Positions 63,397 to 64,000 of a stretch of 64,000 nucleotides of DNA are shown here, in pieces. The stretch covers positions 1 to 64,000 of the forward strand of contig JAPSLM010000001.1 of NCBI GenBank assembly GCA_031180825.1, given 5' to 3'. The translations under genes and the position numbers were made by a program. The stretch is from Paenibacillus sp. GTDB lineage: Bacteria > Bacillota > Bacilli > Paenibacillales > NBRC-103111. Each line of letters begins with the position of its first letter. Position 1 is the first letter of the stretch. The notes below the pieces were generated by a model that made no database searches, was not told the origin of the DNA, and worked only from the letters and a program-made list of their open reading frames with translations.

Positions 63397-64000
63397 GCCT
63401 TTGGTCGAAATCGAGCACTTCGTGAAGCACTATGCACGGGGCGGCTTATGGGGGCGCAGGCAAGTGCTGCGCGCCGTCGACGGCGTGTCGCTGTCGATCC
63501 GCAAAGGCGAGACGCTCGGTCTTGTCGGCGAGAGCGGCTGCGGAAAATCGACGACCGGGCAGCTGGCGGCCCGGCTGCTAGCCCCGACCGCGGGCGCGAT
63601 GCGGTTCAAGGGGACCGACATCCGGGCGCTTCGCGGCGGCGCGGCGAAGGAGCTGCGCAAGCGGATTCAGTACGTGTTCCAAGACCCGTACACGTCGCTG
63701 AATCCAAGGCTTCCGGTCGCCGCGCTGCTGGAGGAGCCGCTTCGGATTCACGGCCTCGGCAGCCGGCGGGAGAGACGGGAGCGGGTGCGCGAGATGCTGC
63801 GGACGATCGGGCTCGGCGAGCCGTACGAGCGCGCTTATCCGCACGAGCTGAGCGGCGGCCAGCGGCAGCGGGTGGGCATTGCCCGGGCGCTGATGCTGAA
63901 TCCCGAATTTTTGATTCTGGATGAGCCGGTCTCCGCGCTGGACGTCTCCGTGCAGTCGCAAATTTTGAATTTGCTGAAGGACTTGCAGCAGCGGCTTGCG
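63383..64000 (+). CDS. Peptide ABC transporter ATPase (DppF-like), cut by window edge
   Basis: The first 206 residues of the second ATPase of the peptide transporter: Walker [23 protein letters not shown], signature [16 protein letters not shown] and Walker [13 protein letters not shown]. The reading frame is open to the last base, so the C-terminus lies outside the window. GGAGG stands eight bases before the start, within the end of the DppD-like gene. The usual DppD-DppF pairing supports the call. Confidence 0.93.
   Translation, partial: MPPVEPLVEIEHFVKHYARGGLWGRRQVLRAVDGVSLSIRKGETLGLVGESGCGKSTTGQLAARLLAPTAGAMRFKGTDIRALRGGAAKELRKRIQYVFQDPYTSLNPRLPVAALLEEPLRIHGLGSRRERRERVREMLRTIGLGEPYERAYPHELSGGQRQRVGIARALMLNPEFLILDEPVSALDVSVQSQILNLLKDLQQRLA

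Overview
The window looks like chromosomal DNA from a Bacillales bacterium, most likely Paenibacillaceae (Paenibacillus/Cohnella-like). The grounds are strong GGAGG ribosome-binding sites, GC-rich coding sequence with AT-rich interruptions, a FadR-controlled fatty-acid locus whose proteins resemble the Bacillus subtilis set, a Bce-type envelope-stress module and Gram-positive-type ECF sigma/anti-sigma pairs. No rRNA, tRNA, CRISPR array, transposase or phage gene was seen. This is inference from gene content, not from a marker gene.

Region 1 (0.3-15 kb) holds a YtoI-like DRTGG/CBS regulator and then an almost complete beta-oxidation locus. On the minus strand are fadR, etfB and etfA. Divergent from them are fadF, fadN, fadA, fadE and lcfA, followed by a hotdog thioesterase and an SCP2 protein. 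A textbook FadR palindrome, overlapped by a second palindrome, lies between the two arms. Together the genes activate fatty acids, oxidise them and pass electrons through ETF to a membrane Fe-S oxidoreductase.

Region 2 (15-21.5 kb, minus strand) is an envelope-stress/peptide-antibiotic module: response regulator, histidine kinase, a LanFEG-like exporter (ATPase plus two permeases) and a BceAB-like transporter. The kinase C-terminus and the exporter ATPase N-terminus have been fused by a deletion near 19,900, so both look damaged.

Region 3 (21.5-29 kb) has an ECF sigma factor, a very large DUF4179-type anti-sigma factor and a secreted protein that shares the anti-sigma factor's terminal ectodomain. 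Then come an Lrp regulator, an EamA transporter, an Asp/Glu racemase-family enzyme and a second ECF sigma factor. The two sigma genes have nearly identical promoters.

Region 4 (29-36.3 kb) is a patchy, AT-rich accessory stretch: a ROK regulator, small orphan and secreted proteins, a multiply frameshifted TIM-barrel isomerase relic, a chemoreceptor and a small membrane protein.

Region 5 (36.3-50.3 kb) is a complete ethanolamine-utilisation microcompartment operon: eutL, a eutK-like gene, eutE, eutM, pduL, an unfamiliar two-part protein, eutN, eutS, eutP, eutW, eutV, eutA, eutB and eutC, then a 42-residue membrane protein and an APC-family permease. Its leader carries a promoter, a catabolite-repression-like site and an ANTAR-type hairpin overlapping a terminator. 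That fits antitermination by EutV under control of EutW. eutG, eutH, eutJ, eutQ and eutT are not present in the window.

Region 6 (50.3-64 kb) contains a divergent LysR/MFS pair, a PadR regulator and a frameshifted nitroreductase-like gene. It ends with an attenuated operon for a P1-family peptidase, a CocE/NonD hydrolase, a HAD phosphatase and a Dpp/Opp peptide ABC transporter; the last ATPase runs off the right edge.
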